Made by a program: the position numbers and the translations under genes. 5,492 nt of DNA from Bacteroidetes bacterium UBA2234 (GTDB lineage: Bacteria; Bacteroidota; Bacteroidia; NS11-12g; UBA955): NCBI GenBank assembly GCA_002347985.1, contig DDYM01000026.1, forward strand, positions 50,219 to 55,710, in the 5' to 3' direction. Below are positions 1 through 5,492 of this stretch, piece by piece; the first letter of the stretch is position 1, and every line of letters starts with the position of its first letter. A model generated the notes under the pieces. The model did not search any database and had not been told where the DNA came from. It was given only the letters and a program-made list of their open reading frames with translations.

Positions 1-242
1 GAATCGCCGATAATCTTATGATAACGATCCACCACATCTTGCGAAGTCACGCCCTCTTTTCTCGCCCTCAGGGTAATAGGAACACCGTGCTCGTCGCTGC
101 CGCAAATGAACAAAACCTCTTCGCCGCGCAAACGCTGAACACGGGCATGAATGTCGGCCGGAATATAAACCCCAGCCAAATGCCCAATATGTACAGGGCC
201 GTTGGCATATGGAAGTGCTGCGGTAATGGTAATTTTTGACAT
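1..242 (-). CDS. metG: Methionyl-tRNA synthetase, N-terminal part (runs off left edge)
   Basis: Charges tRNA-Met with methionine in the cytoplasm. Only the first 80 codons are in the window, and the rest lies beyond base 1. The translation starts [20 protein letters not shown] and has the class I synthetase signature HIGH at residues 18-21, preceded by the typical [13 protein letters not shown] context. GSDEHGVPI at residues 48-56 is the next conserved MetRS block of the Rossmann catalytic core. The KMSKS loop, zinc region and any C-terminal tRNA-binding domain lie outside the window. The ATG at 242-240 is chosen because MetRS proteins usually begin a few residues before the ITxALPYxNG motif. 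There is no Shine-Dalgarno sequence, and a Bacteroidota -7 box sits 7 bases upstream. The gene follows the DUF4175 gene by 18 bases on the same strand, so it may be read from upstream as well as from its own promoter. Identity is close to certain. Confidence 0.97.
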   Translation of the reverse strand, partial: MSKITITAALPYANGPVHIGHLAGVYIPADIHARVQRLRGEEVLFICGSDEHGVPITLRARKEGVTSQDVVDRYHKIIGD

Positions 243-249
243 CGAACTG

Positions 250-257
250 CAAAGATA
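250..257 (-). promoter_or_regulatory. Bacteroidota -7 promoter box for metG
   Basis: The minus strand reads TATCTTTG, an exact match to the Bacteroidota primary sigma -7 consensus TAnnTTTG, followed by CAGTTCG and then the metG ATG. No good -33 TTG lies 17-23 bases upstream; the nearest is CTTC at 281-278, inside the end of the DUF4175 gene. The box sits only 7 bases from the start codon, so the mRNA leader would be a few bases at most. The box itself is seen directly; its activity is inferred. Confidence 0.7.
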
Positions 258-260
258 CTT

Positions 261-3200
261 TTAGCGCGAATAAATCTGAAGGTATTTCTGCACGCTTTGT
301 TTGTAATAGGGTTTAAATGCGGGTTGAATTTTTCTCAACGATTCTCTTTCTTCGGCCTTCTTCCTCATTTCTTCTTTGATATTTTCAGGTACCTGGGGTA
401 TATAATCGCCAGGATTGTTCGATTCCCTCTTGTCTTCCTGATCCTGCTTGCGATCCGCTTTTTCATTCTCCAGCAAACGCGTCATGATTTGCTTCTGCCT
501 TTCGATTGATTGCGGAGTGATTTTCCCATTCACGATGTCTTTCTCCTGCTGCTCCATCATTTTTTCCACCTCCTGAAGCCCATTGGCCAGCCCTTGCTTT
601 CCTTCCTGACCCAATTCCTTTCTCAACTGCTCCACCTGTCTGCGCAAGGCCTCCTGCATCAAGGCCATTTTTGCCAATTCCTCATTGAGTGCACGTTGAC
701 CTTCCGCGGATGACTCCCCTTGTGAACCCGGTGTTTTAGGGTTGCCCTGTTCCCCTTGTTTCCCAGACTCCCCGGGCTTACCGCGCTTTTGTTGTTGCAT
801 TTTTTGCAATTGCTCTCCCAAAGCCTTCTGCGCATCAGACAATTTGCCACCGGGCTTGGGTTTTCCGCTCTTGCCTTTACCGGAATTGTTGGGATTATTA
901 CAACTCTTATCTCCGTCTTTCTTTTGATCGCTCTGCATCTGCTGTTGCATATTTTGCAAACTTTCCATCAACATATCGGCCAAATTGTTCAAACCCGTCA
1001 TCACGTATTGCTCATGAACCGCCGCTGCCCGAGAATTCCTAACCTTCATATTATCCAATGCCAGCCCCATCTGAACATTTACACGACTCATTTCCTTGGT
1101 AACAAAATTGTCAATCATCGGCTGTCGTTTCGCCAATGCCATTAAACTGTCTTCGATAAACAGCAGCGATTCACGCAAACGCATCTGTTCCTTGTTGAGC
1201 GTTGCCAACCTTGGATTATCCGCCGAAATCTTGCGCAATTCCATAAAATTCGCCTCTTGTCGGTTCGATGCATCAATCAAATTTTCCAACAAAGCACGCA
1301 ACGTTTGATAGTCCTCCGCCCGTCGTTTTTTCTGCTCATTTTCAAACGATTGCTGCATGTCCTTCATTGCCTCTTTCATTTTCTGCGCGGACTTTTTCAT
1401 CTTTTCCGAGGCAGCAGATTTCTTGTTATTTTGCAAATCCTGCGATGCCTGCTTGGACTCATTTCCGGCTTCCTTGCGATCCTCGGCACCCGTTTTTAAA
1501 TCCAAAGGCTTTTCCAACGTGGCATTCTTTTCTTCGATGTCTTGTATTTTCTTTTCGATGCTCTGAAGGGCTTGATTCTGCTCCGCTTGGGCATCTTTCA
1601 ATTCTTGCGATGTTTGTCCGCCCTTTTCGTCCTTGGTTTTTTGTGCTAACTCCTCCTCTTTCTTGGCCCAATCATCCATCTGTTTTGCCACATCTTCCAC
1701 CGCTTCCTCCAATTCAAGCTGCTTGAGTTGTTCCATGAGTTTGTCCATTTCCTTGGCCGTTTCATGACTCATTTCGCTCAACTTCTGCATCGATTCTTTC
1801 AATTGATCTTTATTGGCTTTTTGCTGCAACAATCGCTGAATTTCATCAATCAACTTTTGCATTTCCGGATTGTTCAGCTGCTTGAGACGCTCATTCAACG
1901 CCTCTTTCTTTTTCTGCAGCTCCTGAGATTGATCACCCAATCGCTCTTTTTGCTTGTTTACATCAGATTGCTTTTTCTCTAACTGCTTAAGGGTTTGCAG
2001 CATTTTTTGCTCCTCGTTGAGCCAATTCTTGATTTTATTCTCTTGGTCCCAACTCTGTCCGCTTTGTTGAAGCGATTCTTGCAAACGCTTGGCTTCTTTT
2101 TGCAATTTTTCCAAATTCTTGACAGACTTGCTCATTCCCTGACCAATGCCTGCTTCCTGCTTTTCCAATTGAGCCACCAGGGCGTCGTTGCTTGCTCTTT
2201 CGAGCTTACGAATCGGCGTTCGCATTACTTTCCCTCCGTGCACCGCATCGTTGTCTGTTGCCGCCAATTGATATTCGATGGCATCGCCGGGCTGCACACC
2301 CATCAAACCCAAATCCAGGGCATGGGTGACAGAAATTTGGGCTTCATTCCCACTAAACAACGTCGTCCGAACCCAATTCGAATCGGCGGAGCGACCATTT
2401 TTCCGAATAATTCGGTGATAAAAGTTCACCGTTTTCACCGCGTAATCATCCCCCGCTAAGCCCATAAAATACCAAACTCCTAACTTCACTGAGTCTTCAA
2501 CTGCCTCACATTGAATGTCGGGAAAGGCATCTTTTTGAACCTCCAATCGACTTGTAAATGTATCCAAAGACAAACCATTTTTGCCTTTCATCCCAAAAAC
2601 CAAACCTCCACTTTGCATTGCCCTGAGGCGATATTGCTGCGTCTCTTTGCCCACAGACGACTGCATGTTGCTACCATGGGCTGCCCCCGCACCATTTTCA
2701 TTGGTTCCTTTGATCGAATTCCATCGACCGCCAGTGGGTTTCACCATCCATTGAGAAACATATTTCCCTTTGAGCTCATAGGTAAGCAGGGTACCTTCCG
2801 GCACTTCCAACAGTTCCGTTGTAGGGCATTCGCCATCCACTTTTCCTGTATAATCGGGATAATCGGCCCATACCGTCAATGCTTGCCATTGCGGAGGGTG
2901 ATTCACGCTGATGCGATAGTTTCCGAGTTCAAAATCCATCGCACGAAGCAGAAAATCCAAATTCGATTGTACTTCGCGGAATGTGTATTCAAATTGGTTT
3001 GGTTTGATTTTTTTGGCGCGAATGACTTGCTTGCCAAGGATCAATTCTACATTTTCGGGAAGAATTTGACCTTGAACATCAAAGCGCACTGTTAAATCTT
3101 TGCCTTGATCCACCCACAATGATTCAGGAGACAAATGAATGGCAAAGGGCGCTTGGGGGACATATTCGGTTTGATAGTGAAAAACCCGATTCGCTCCGTT

Positions 3201-3728
3201 TAAAATACCGGCGGATTGATAGGCCGAGAAACCCAAAAGCAATAGCAAAAACAGTGTTAACCGAAAAATCCAACGCTTGTGTTTCACCCAATCCAACGCC
3301 TGTAAAAAGGGGGTATTTGAAAACGCCAAAGTCTTTTGAGCGATGCCTTCAAGTAGCAATTGATTTTCCGCAGAAAGGACAGACATTTCCTCCAACTGCA
3401 ACAGATTCAAAAGCTTATCGGATACTGCAGGAAAGTGATTTCCAATCCATATTGCCGCTTCTTCATGAGAAATCAACTTCCCAACCCCGCGCAATTTCAG
3501 GAATGGCCTAAGCACCAAGATGCCCCAAATCCCAAGAATTATAGACCACATTCCAAAGAATAGAAGTGTTCTGGATTGAACTGAAAGCCAAAGTTGGTCT
3601 TCTAGGAGAAATAAAACGGCAAGCAGGAGAACGGTCCCTGAAAGGGACATCATCAACCCCCGAACAAACTGTTGTTTGTAATGGGCTGCGATGAAAGCGT
3701 CTAACTTGGTTCTGATTTCACTCCTCAT
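261..3728 (-). CDS. DUF4175-family inner-membrane protein with long periplasmic coiled coil
   Basis: A 1155-residue protein of the DUF4175 family as found in Bacteroidota; the molecular function of the family is not established. Hydrophobic helices lie near residues 26-43, 54-74 and 153-172. The N-terminus and the 75-152 loop are rich in Lys/Arg and the short 44-53 loop is not, so the positive-inside rule puts everything after residue 172 in the periplasm. Residues about 195-510 look like beta-rich Ig-like modules, with family-like stretches GDDYAVKTVNF (427-437) and PGDAIEYQLAATDNDAVHGG (480-499). Residues about 515-800 are a Lys/Glu/Gln heptad-rich coiled coil, followed by more helix to about 930. 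A Gly/Lys/Pro/Ser linker (about 937-1010) contains five collagen-like G-X-Y triplets (983-997). A helical tail ends in a basic, aromatic motif (FKPYYKQSVQKYLQ, 1138-1151). The ATG at 3728 is preferred over an in-frame one at 3791, which would overlap the methylase gene, separate the start from a good promoter box, and add a Cys-rich leader (MQQLFYSTTCCDSLCYICVD) read from the methylase's last codons. The family call is by recalled sequence features, not by search. Confidence 0.88.
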   Translation of the reverse strand: MRSEIRTKLDAFIAAHYKQQFVRGLMMSLSGTVLLLAVLFLLEDQLWLSVQSRTLLFFGMWSIILGIWGILVLRPFLKLRGVGKLISHEEAAIWIGNHFPAVSDKLLNLLQLEEMSVLSAENQLLLEGIAQKTLAFSNTPFLQALDWVKHKRWIFRLTLFLLLLLGFSAYQSAGILNGANRVFHYQTEYVPQAPFAIHLSPESLWVDQGKDLTVRFDVQGQILPENVELILGKQVIRAKKIKPNQFEYTFREVQSNLDFLLRAMDFELGNYRISVNHPPQWQALTVWADYPDYTGKVDGECPTTELLEVPEGTLLTYELKGKYVSQWMVKPTGGRWNSIKGTNENGAGAAHGSNMQSSVGKETQQYRLRAMQSGGLVFGMKGKNGLSLDTFTSRLEVQKDAFPDIQCEAVEDSVKLGVWYFMGLAGDDYAVKTVNFYHRIIRKNGRSADSNWVRTTLFSGNEAQISVTHALDLGLMGVQPGDAIEYQLAATDNDAVHGGKVMRTPIRKLERASNDALVAQLEKQEAGIGQGMSKSVKNLEKLQKEAKRLQESLQQSGQSWDQENKIKNWLNEEQKMLQTLKQLEKKQSDVNKQKERLGDQSQELQKKKEALNERLKQLNNPEMQKLIDEIQRLLQQKANKDQLKESMQKLSEMSHETAKEMDKLMEQLKQLELEEAVEDVAKQMDDWAKKEEELAQKTKDEKGGQTSQELKDAQAEQNQALQSIEKKIQDIEEKNATLEKPLDLKTGAEDRKEAGNESKQASQDLQNNKKSAASEKMKKSAQKMKEAMKDMQQSFENEQKKRRAEDYQTLRALLENLIDASNRQEANFMELRKISADNPRLATLNKEQMRLRESLLFIEDSLMALAKRQPMIDNFVTKEMSRVNVQMGLALDNMKVRNSRAAAVHEQYVMTGLNNLADMLMESLQNMQQQMQSDQKKDGDKSCNNPNNSGKGKSGKPKPGGKLSDAQKALGEQLQKMQQQKRGKPGESGKQGEQGNPKTPGSQGESSAEGQRALNEELAKMALMQEALRRQVEQLRKELGQEGKQGLANGLQEVEKMMEQQEKDIVNGKITPQSIERQKQIMTRLLENEKADRKQDQEDKRESNNPGDYIPQVPENIKEEMRKKAEERESLRKIQPAFKPYYKQSVQKYLQIYSR

Positions 3729-3738
3729 GGGGTCCACA

Positions 3739-3765
3739 CAAATATAACAAAGACTATCGCAACAA
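3739..3765 (-). promoter_or_regulatory. Promoter for the DUF4175 gene, -33 inside the methylase gene
   Basis: The minus strand has TATATTTG at 3746-3739, an exact TAnnTTTG -7 box, 10 bases before the ATG at 3728. A TTG at 3765-3763 lies 16 bases upstream of it, one base under the usual 17-23 spacing, and can serve as the -33 element. The -33 TTG falls within the last codons of the methylase gene (stop at 3756-3754), while the -7 box is in the 25-base gap. This is the best full promoter match in the window, and it helps to decide the start of the gene. Confidence 0.68.
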
Positions 3766-4467
3766 GTTGTCGAGTAGAATAGCTGTTGCAATCCCCGCGT
3801 TCAGCGATTCGGCATGACCTTTTCCGGGGATGGTAATTTTTTCAGTTACCAACGATTCGGCCTCCGGCCGAATCCCGTGAGATTCGCTGCCAATAATGAG
3901 CATTGAGGGGTTTTGAATTTTCATTTCGTGCACGGATTTGCCGTTGAGAAAGGCGCCGTACACCCTGCGGCCTGCGGCCGCAGGGTGTAATTTACTATAC
4001 ACTACCTCCACCCGAAGAAACGACCCCATAGTGGCACTCAAACACTTCGCATTGTATACATCCACACAGTCCTCACTCGCCAAAATCTGACGCAACCCAT
4101 ACCAATCTGCCAACCGAATAATCGTACCCATGTTCCCCGGGTCACTGATTCCGTCTAGCGCCAAAACAAAGGGCTCCGTCATATCCAACCCCCGCACTTT
4201 TGGCATCCGAACCAAAGCCAAAACTCCCGGCGGCGTGTCAAATCCCGAACATTTTCGATTCTCCTCCTCCGTCATCAATTCAAAATCATATTCAGGCGAA
4301 AATCGCTCCGCAAAAACAGCCGTTGCCCAAATCCCCTCAATTTCCCAACCACTGTGGAATACTTCCTCCACCTGTTTGCGACCCTCAACCACAAATTGGC
4401 CATATTTTTGCCTGAACTTCGACATTCGCAACGATGCGAGGTGCTTGATTTGAGCAATTGATGGCAT
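3754..4467 (-). CDS. TrmH/SpoU-family RNA 2'-O-ribose methyltransferase
   Basis: Transfers a methyl group from S-adenosylmethionine to a ribose 2'-OH in rRNA or tRNA; which nucleotide cannot be told from sequence. The protein has 237 residues, a usual length for the family. Residues about 5-90 form the N-terminal L30e-like RNA-binding domain (KYGQFVVEGRKQVEEV at 21-36, GVLALVRMP at 81-89). The SPOUT knot domain follows, with motif 1 DPGNMGTIIRLADWYG (109-124; Asn112 and Arg118 are the expected catalytic-site residues), motif 2 IIGSESHGI (191-199; Ser194 where many relatives have Asn, Glu195 and Gly198 kept), and motif 3 IPGKGHAESLNAGIATAILL (213-232; Ser221, Leu222, Asn223). The start at 4467 fits relatives, which begin a few residues before the IKxLxSL helix. 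Its ATG overlaps the divergent TamA-like gene by 7 bp. It contains two perfect palindromes, one coding HPAAAGRRVY just before VYGAFLNG. Downstream, the DUF4175 gene follows after 25 bases. Confidence 0.95.
   Translation of the reverse strand: MPSIAQIKHLASLRMSKFRQKYGQFVVEGRKQVEEVFHSGWEIEGIWATAVFAERFSPEYDFELMTEEENRKCSGFDTPPGVLALVRMPKVRGLDMTEPFVLALDGISDPGNMGTIIRLADWYGLRQILASEDCVDVYNAKCLSATMGSFLRVEVVYSKLHPAAAGRRVYGAFLNGKSVHEMKIQNPSMLIIGSESHGIRPEAESLVTEKITIPGKGHAESLNAGIATAILLDNLLR
3854..3874. repeat. Perfect palindrome, 9-bp arms, 3-base loop
   Basis: The arms are GATTCGGCC (3854-3862) and GGCCGAATC (3866-3874), separated by TCC. It lies within the methylase reading frame (residues about 199-205, just after motif 2) and does not break it. 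Its centre CGGCCTCCGGCCG is the same as that of the palindrome at 3959-3989 except for one base. It could be a chance result of codon use, a small dispersed repeat, or an mRNA hairpin. Confidence 0.7.
3959..3989. repeat. Perfect palindrome, 14-bp arms, 3-base loop
   Basis: The arms are TACACCCTGCGGCC (3959-3972) and GGCCGCAGGGTGTA (3976-3989), separated by TGC, with no mismatch. It is very GC-rich compared with its surroundings and would form a strong hairpin in the methylase mRNA. It lies in frame and codes for LHPAAAGRRVY (about residues 160-170), a variable stretch between the motif 1 region and the conserved VYGAFLNG strand. It is not a terminator: no T-run follows on either strand and it is inside a gene. 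A short mobile palindromic repeat is the most likely explanation, by inference. Confidence 0.85.
4445..4452 (+). promoter_or_regulatory. Probable -7 box for the TamA-like gene, inside the methylase gene
   Basis: TTGATTTG matches TAnnTTTG except at the second base and ends 8 bases before the ATG at 4461, the same layout as the other three starts. No clear -33 TTG is found at 17-23 bases upstream. It lies within codons 6-8 of the methylase gene on the other strand. This is a weak call that rests mainly on the matching position. Confidence 0.4.
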
Positions 4468-5492
4468 ACCTAGGCAAATATCCGAAATTTTACCCGAAGT
4501 ACCTATGGGCCCTCATCGCCATCACCCTGATTCATGCCTGCGGGGTAAAGAAAAACATCCCACAAAATCGCTATCTGCTCAAACGAAATTCCGTTGTGGT
4601 TCCCAAAAAAACCGTCAGCGCCTCCGAAATCAAAGAACAAATCCTGCACAACCCCAACAAACGCGTACTTTTTAACAAATTGCCCGTTTTCCTCTGGGCC
4701 TATTCGCTAGGAACAAGCTTGAAACATCCTGAACTGAACGACAGTATTGCCTGGAGAAAAAAACTGAGAAATAAACTCGGTGAACCCCCAGTTTTGGTCG
4801 ATACCGCCCTCGCCGCAGTCTCCGCAGAAAACATCAGCAACCATTTGTTTAATTTGGGCTATTTCGACAACCGAGTGAGCTACATTTTAACCATCGGAAA
4901 GCACAAAGCCGAGGTGGATTATATTGTAGAACCTGGGAAGGCTTATCGACTTAACTCATTCTTCCGAGAGCCCGCAGACACTGCCCTTAAACCCTTGATC
5001 GATACCCTGGTGAGTCAAAACCAAGCCTATCGATTGTGGTGGCCAGTAAACTTAAATGCACTCAACGATGCCAAAGATGAACTCGCCATCGAACTCAGAG
5101 ATAGAGGATATTACGATGCAAGTCCGGATCTTTTCCGTTACGAAATTGATACGTTGGCCGACAAAAAAGAGGGCGCTGTATTCCTCAAACTTAACAACCC
5201 CTTAAATCAAACCAAATTCCAGCGATACAAATTTGGCGCAACCTACCTAAATATTATTTGCTCCGATATCTATTTGGAAAATCAGTGGCCTCAATCCTAT
5301 TCGTCCAAAGGCAAACATTTCCAACTCAACCACTACCCCATAAAAGGGAATATTATGGAGCAAGTGGTTTCCATTGATTCTGGCAATTGGTTCAGTCAAT
5401 CCGTTACCAACCAAACCTATGTCGCCTTGGTAGAAATGGGTCTTTTTTCCTACGTAGACCTGCATCAAGAAGTCGATACAACAAACCACCTC
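4461..5492 (+). CDS. TamA/BamA-like outer-membrane lipoprotein (TamL type), N-terminal part
   Basis: Likely an Omp85-superfamily barrel protein that helps to insert or assemble proteins in the outer membrane. The first 344 codons are present, and the barrel lies beyond the right edge. The frame is open from the ATG at 4461 to the end; an in-frame TGA at 4446 rules out a longer start. Residues 1-27 look like a lipoprotein signal: basic KYPKFYPK, hydrophobic YLWALIAITLI, then HAC with Cys27 as the probable lipidated residue. Next comes GVKKNIPQNRYLLKRNSV, the opening typical of Bacteroidota TamA-like lipoproteins. POTRA-like repeats follow near residues 105-163 (LFNLGYFDNRV), 164-249 (ELRDRGYYDASP) and 287-344 (LVEMGLFSYVDL); each has the helix-G-[YF]F/Y-strand pattern. 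Proteobacterial TamA works with TamB; no TamB gene is visible here, and it could lie downstream. The start overlaps the divergent methylase gene by 7 bp. The family call is firm for Omp85/POTRA; the TamL subtype is a little less so. Confidence 0.88.
   Translation, partial: MAYLGKYPKFYPKYLWALIAITLIHACGVKKNIPQNRYLLKRNSVVVPKKTVSASEIKEQILHNPNKRVLFNKLPVFLWAYSLGTSLKHPELNDSIAWRKKLRNKLGEPPVLVDTALAAVSAENISNHLFNLGYFDNRVSYILTIGKHKAEVDYIVEPGKAYRLNSFFREPADTALKPLIDTLVSQNQAYRLWWPVNLNALNDAKDELAIELRDRGYYDASPDLFRYEIDTLADKKEGAVFLKLNNPLNQTKFQRYKFGATYLNIICSDIYLENQWPQSYSSKGKHFQLNHYPIKGNIMEQVVSIDSGNWFSQSVTNQTYVALVEMGLFSYVDLHQEVDTTNHL
4475..4482 (-). promoter_or_regulatory. Probable -7 box for the methylase gene, inside the TamA-like gene
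   Basis: The minus strand reads GATATTTG, one base off TAnnTTTG (first base), and ends 7 bases before the methylase ATG at 4467, as at metG. No convincing -33 TTG was found. It lies in codons 5-8 of the TamA-like gene on the other strand. It faces the box at 4445-4452 across 22 bp, so polymerase bound at one site would cover the other. Confidence 0.48.

Noticed and set aside
191..199. Methylase inactive because of a motif 2 change (Ser194 for Asn)
   Set aside because: These positions are residues 191-199 of the methylase. Motif 2 varies in active members of the family at this residue, and the Arg in motif 1, Glu195 and the SLN of motif 3 are all present.
16..252. 78-codon minus-strand frame at the left edge
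   Set aside because: It overlaps metG in another frame. The metG frame has HIGH and the rest of the synthetase core, so this frame is a shadow.
645..668. Inverted repeat GGCCT ... AGGCC in the DUF4175 gene
   Set aside because: Only 5-bp arms with a 9-base loop and no CGGCCTSCGGCCG core; this is expected by chance.
2511..3095. 194-codon plus-strand open frame opposite the DUF4175 gene, with others such as 1995-2459 and 1268-1726
   Set aside because: They are open only as antisense shadows of a long, well-supported coding sequence. Their translations are rich in Phe, His, Leu and Pro, as expected from reverse reading of Lys/Glu/Gln codons, and show no family motif.
3729..3791. Longer DUF4175 start at 3791 (21 more residues, MQQLFYSTTCCDSLCYICVD...)
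   Set aside because: It would overlap the 3' end of the methylase gene by 38 bases, adds a Cys-rich leader that is a frame-shifted reading of the methylase's end, and puts the start upstream of the TATATTTG box. The ATG at 3728 fits the family and the promoter.
3959..3989. Rho-independent terminator
   Set aside because: The hairpin is strong and GC-rich, but no T-run follows it on either strand and it lies in the middle of an intact gene.
5247..5489. 80-codon minus-strand frame inside the TamA-like gene
   Set aside because: The plus-strand frame shows a signal peptide and POTRA repeats through this region; the antisense frame has no recognisable motif.

Overview
The window looks like chromosomal core DNA of a Bacteroidota bacterium. 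Three things point there. The proteins match forms typical of the phylum: a DUF4175-family coiled-coil membrane protein, a lipoprotein version of the BamA/TamA outer-membrane insertase, and a TrmH/SpoU methylase with the sequence signature seen in this group. The start regions carry the Bacteroidota -7 promoter box TAnnTTTG. None of the four starts has a convincing Shine-Dalgarno sequence. The species cannot be told from this sequence.

Layout. Three genes lie on the minus strand, read from right to left: a TrmH/SpoU-family RNA 2'-O-methyltransferase (4467 to 3754), a 1155-residue DUF4175-family protein (3728 to 261), and the first 80 codons of metG, methionyl-tRNA synthetase (242 to 1, running off the left edge). 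The gaps are 25 and 18 bases, so they form a compact codirectional cluster, but each gene also has its own promoter-like -7 box 7-10 bases before its ATG. On the plus strand a TamA/BamA-like outer-membrane lipoprotein (TamL type) starts at 4461 and runs off the right edge. Its start codon overlaps the head of the methylase gene: the two ATGs face each other within 7 bp (4461-4467). There is no gene-free stretch longer than 25 bases, and no RNA gene, mobile element, CRISPR array or clear terminator was seen.

Function. The methylase and metG belong to translation. The DUF4175 protein and the TamA-like protein belong to the envelope: the first is anchored in the inner membrane with a large periplasmic coiled-coil part by predicted topology, the second is a surface-assembly barrel protein with POTRA domains. 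No defence, toxin or other clearly new system is visible. The most unusual signals are small-scale: the face-to-face overlapping start and promoter region, the near-leaderless promoter layout at all four genes, and two perfect palindromes inside the methylase gene that share the core CGGCCTSCGGCCG.
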